64,000 nucleotides of DNA, from positions 51,522,474 to 51,586,473 of the forward strand of contig CALNVZ010003426.1 of the NCBI GenBank assembly GCA_940671915.1, read 5' to 3'. The notes beneath the pieces are model-generated. The model was not told where the DNA came from, did no database searches, and saw only the letters and a list, made by a program, of their open reading frames with translations. The position numbers were made by a program, and so were the translations under genes. Below, piece after piece: positions 63,357-64,000 of the stretch. Position 1 is the first letter of the stretch; every line of letters begins with the position of its first letter. This DNA is from Paracentrotus lividus. Taxonomy: Eukaryota > Echinodermata > Echinoidea > Camarodonta > Echinidae.

Positions 63357-64000
63357 CTGTTATTCAAGACCAAAAACAATTACTATTAACCTATGGGTGC
63401 TTATCATAAGCCTTGGGTATAATGATATTAGAAGAGAAAAGGTGATAAATGTTGATATTGTGCATGTGCAATCTATACTACGACTATGAATATATACGGT
63501 AGAAAGGGGCCTACATTGAACTCACAGATGTCAAAGGTCTTTTCAAGTGAAATTCATGTTTATTTTGTAAAAGATAAACATCTAGATATAATCATTATAA
63601 ATGAAGTGCATAACATATCCGGATTGCTAAAAAAAGGTTAAAACTGTATTATTATGATCATTATTATTATTATTGTTTTTGTTAATATAAACATTTTTTT
63701 GTAATTATTGATATATTATGTTTTTAATAACCTGTACACTTTGATTGTTTTTGATTGAATTAAACACATAATAGAAAAATAAAAATAAAAAAAAAGTTAA
63801 AACTTTTTAACAACCAACCCTTAACCCATCGTGGACTGAGCCCGAATATATTCGGGCTGGGGTCTATGGGAAATGTGTGTTATAGCCAAATAAGCTCAAG
63901 TTCAAGTTTATTTATTTAAAACCAAAATCATCACAATACAATCATATTGATATACATATGTGTATATAAAATATATAATGAGTACATTAGCACTTATCAA
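63357..64000. other. NOP9 intron at window edge
   Basis: No exon recognised. Contains poly-A-rich sequence and a perfect 20-base palindrome at 63839-63858 (AGCCCGAATATATTCGGGCT). Confidence 0.5.

Overview
This is intron-rich animal nuclear DNA. Two protein-coding genes lie on the minus strand, and about 95% of the window is intron, intergenic sequence and repeats. The source looks like a marine invertebrate deuterostome, most likely an echinoderm such as a sea urchin. That is inference from the protein similarity level, long ATC/GAT and CT microsatellites, frequent TACATGTA words, tRNA-derived SINE heads and a Helentron-like repeat with a tandem core; no species marker was found.

Gene 1 (1070..52901, minus) is the single invertebrate orthologue of the BRSK1/BRSK2 (SAD) kinases. 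I could assemble 16 coding exons with GT-AG borders. Their lengths sum to 2082 bases in one open frame (693 residues plus stop), from the first methionine, bounded by an in-frame stop four codons upstream, to a TGA. The model has a full kinase domain, the LKB1-type activation loop, a UBA-like domain, an S/T-P-rich linker and the C-terminal conserved region. Intron 2 is about 22.7 kb and intron 1 about 9.7 kb.

Gene 2 (55658 to beyond 63356, minus) is NOP9, the nucleolar Pumilio-repeat protein of small-subunit rRNA processing. Nine 3'-terminal coding exons (481 residues plus stop) are present; the N-terminal part lies beyond the right edge. NOP9 is upstream of BRSK in the same orientation. The 2.7 kb between them is mostly an ATC repeat with a higher-order period.

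Notable content: (1) partial tandem copies of BRSK exons 5, 7 and 12, and more doubtfully exon 4, in adjacent introns, ranging from nearly identical to decayed; (2) three copies of a roughly 1.4-1.5 kb Helentron/HINE-like element with a tandem core of about 148 bp rich in DR1 nuclear-receptor words, one copy split by a palindromic MITE; (3) two elements, near 30 kb and 48 kb, unrelated in sequence, each carrying six or seven same-strand copies of its own imperfect 14-base palindrome in a 5-4-5 layout, one with clear 14 bp inverted termini and a 4 bp duplication; (4) several hAT-like or unclassified MITEs with flanking direct repeats; (5) many diverged tandem duplications inside introns 1 and 2. 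No protein-coding transposon ORF, rRNA, functional tRNA or CRISPR array was recognised.
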